A stretch of 64,000 nucleotides of DNA from RGDT01 sp964630925 (GTDB lineage Bacteria; Planctomycetota; Planctomycetia; Gemmatales; Gemmataceae): assembly GCA_964630925.1 (NCBI GenBank), contig CAZVZK010000019.1, positions 33,779-97,778 of the forward strand, in the 5' to 3' direction. The notes beneath the pieces were generated by a model. That model was not told where the DNA came from and did not search any database. It saw only the letters and a program-made list of their open reading frames with translations. A program made the position numbers and the translations under genes. Positions 63,161 to 64,000 of this stretch are shown here, piece after piece (position 1 is the stretch's first letter; each line of letters starts with the position of its first letter).

Positions 63161-63451
63161 TCAACCCCCCTCCTGGGGCGTTGGGAGGTGGTTGGAGTAG
63201 CGTCCGAGGGAGTGGCGGATGAGGCCGGCTTGCTTCATGCGGGCGAGGAGCATGCGGGCTGCTTGGGACTTGCCGAGGGCGTCGGCGGCCTCCAGGGCGG
63301 TCAGGGGGCGGGCGGTTTTGGCCAGTAGGCGTCGGGGCCGGAGGCCGAGGCGCGCCAGGGATGAAGCACGGGCGGTACCGGGAGACCAAGACATCCCCGA
63401 CGAGACGCCGGGACGAGAACAGTGTGAGGGGGAGGCCTGGGGACGGGGCAC
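63161..63451 (-). CDS. Possible small winged-helix protein or gene remnant
   Basis: The frame gives 96 residues. The C-terminal half (LLAKTARPLTALEAADALGK, SQAARMLLARMKQAGLIRHS then LGRYS) is a convincing winged-helix/HTH pattern. The N-terminal half is Ser/Pro/Arg-rich and poor. The only full-length start is a GTG with no ribosome site, and an internal ATG at 63394 also lacks one. It may be the 3' piece of a larger, lost gene. Confidence 0.4.
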   Translation of the reverse strand: MPRPQASPSHCSRPGVSSGMSWSPGTARASSLARLGLRPRRLLAKTARPLTALEAADALGKSQAARMLLARMKQAGLIRHSLGRYSNHLPTPQEGG

Positions 63452-63611
63452 CGGAGAGATGGTGGGAGGTTCCCAGGTGAAGGGACTCCCTTGTTAGTAT
63501 TGGACGGATGTCCATGCCCTGTCAAGGGGCCTGCCACCTTTTCCCGTGTCCTGGCAGGGCGTTGCGCGACGCGACGTGTGACTCGGCGTCCAGCGGCCCT
63601 GCCCTCGCCCC

Positions 63612-63660
63612 CCTCACCCCTAACCCCTCTCCCCCCGGCTTTGCGGGGGGAGAGGGGGAC
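63612..63660. repeat. R3-like single arm
   Basis: CCTCACCCCTAACCCCTCTC then CCCCCGGCTTTGCGGGGGGA resembles one arm of R3, with its own short hairpin (TCTCCCCCCG/CGGGGGGAGA). No partner arm is nearby. Confidence 0.6.
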
Positions 63661-63666
63661 CGAGCC

Positions 63667-63990
63667 ACGAAGTGGAATGTGGCGGGTGACTCGAAATCCT
63701 CGCTGCAAATGCTTGATTGCGATGATTTTACGACGACAGGCTCACATTCCACGTCGTCGGGAAGTGGAATGTGACTCGGCGTTCAACGGCCGGGCCGTGG
63801 CGGAGTGGGCACGTGGGCAGGTGACTCGGATTTGACGCCGCGTGACGCTCTCACGGCGGCCACTGTCGCCGAAAAGTCACATGGCCACACCTGGGGCAAG
63901 TGGACAGGTGACTCGGGGGAGTGGGTAGGTGACTCGGCGCCCGACGGGCCTCGCGTCCGCCGCGGGGAGGCCGGCACGCGACACCACCCC
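63667..63990 (-). repeat. Dispersed repeat R1, copy 3
   Basis: On the minus strand this region repeats the R1 layout: the block CCGTCGGGCGCCGAGTCACC shared with 3070-3090, then GAGTCACCTGTCCAC, GAGTCACCTGCCCAC, and a hairpin TCACATTCCAC/GTGGAATGTGA (63742-63774, 11-nt loop). No gene overlaps, and it runs to within ten bases of the window end. Confidence 0.85.
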
Positions 63991-64000
63991 CTGCTCCGAA

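Overview
The window is very GC-rich and reads as a chromosomal segment from a planctomycete, most likely of the family Gemmataceae. The markers are an N-terminal TIGR02996-type module (9272-10279), a 'MTEAEW' family protein (60971-61705), three DUF1559 pseudopilin-like proteins (23575-28017), a CRTAC1/ASPIC-UnbV protein, a giant 'PVC-type' CxxCH heme protein fused to a ThuA-like domain, and two large transmembrane Ser/Thr kinases. No rRNA, tRNA, CRISPR array or complete transposase was seen. Family names here come from recognising motifs by eye, not from searches.

Layout. 1-2855: imidazolonepropionase (cut by the window edge), a small exported protein and a mandelate-racemase-like enzyme. 2856-3722: repeats only. 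3723-10279: ankyrin/SUFU-like protein, membrane proteins (DUF454, MFS), an XRE regulator with a dyad operator, a deiodinase-like lipoprotein, a decayed copy of the XRE gene start, and a TIGR02996 protein. 10475-13389: a four-gene cluster ending in an RNA ligase and an HD-polynucleotide kinase, a probable RNA-repair cassette. 13571-17882: central metabolism (pgk, gap, mdh) and a creatininase-like hydrolase. 17788-22655: membrane HEAT-repeat protein and two exported or membrane proteins.

23071-28017 is a locally duplicated DUF1559/lipoprotein cluster: three DUF1559 genes and two lipoprotein genes that are identical base for base. All three DUF1559 genes carry the same 38-bp promoter-like block upstream. 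28225-31037 is a TPR plus CRTAC1 pair. 31061-36236 is a signalling block: hybrid histidine kinase, divergent Ser/Thr kinase and a degenerate nuclease-like protein. 36267-44856 holds a cobalamin-binding protein, a 2OG oxygenase, exported proteins, and glnS and gltX. 44924-50803 holds a second large kinase, a Gfo/Idh/MocA oxidoreductase and bioF. 50816-64000 holds a Uma2-like protein, a PhoD-like phosphatase, an MDR reductase, a pseudogene beside its paralogue, the giant CxxCH/ThuA protein, and several small proteins of Gemmata type.

The most unusual content is non-coding. Four dispersed repeat families recur. R1 has hairpins built on GAGTCAC/GTGACTC. R2 is a 130-155 bp element with long terminal inverted repeats around a GGCACGGCGT hairpin. 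R3 is a 180-220 bp long-inverted-repeat element that fills whole intergenic gaps, touches start and stop codons, and supplies the gltX stop codon. R4 is a 100-bp unit present twice at 90 of 100 identical positions.
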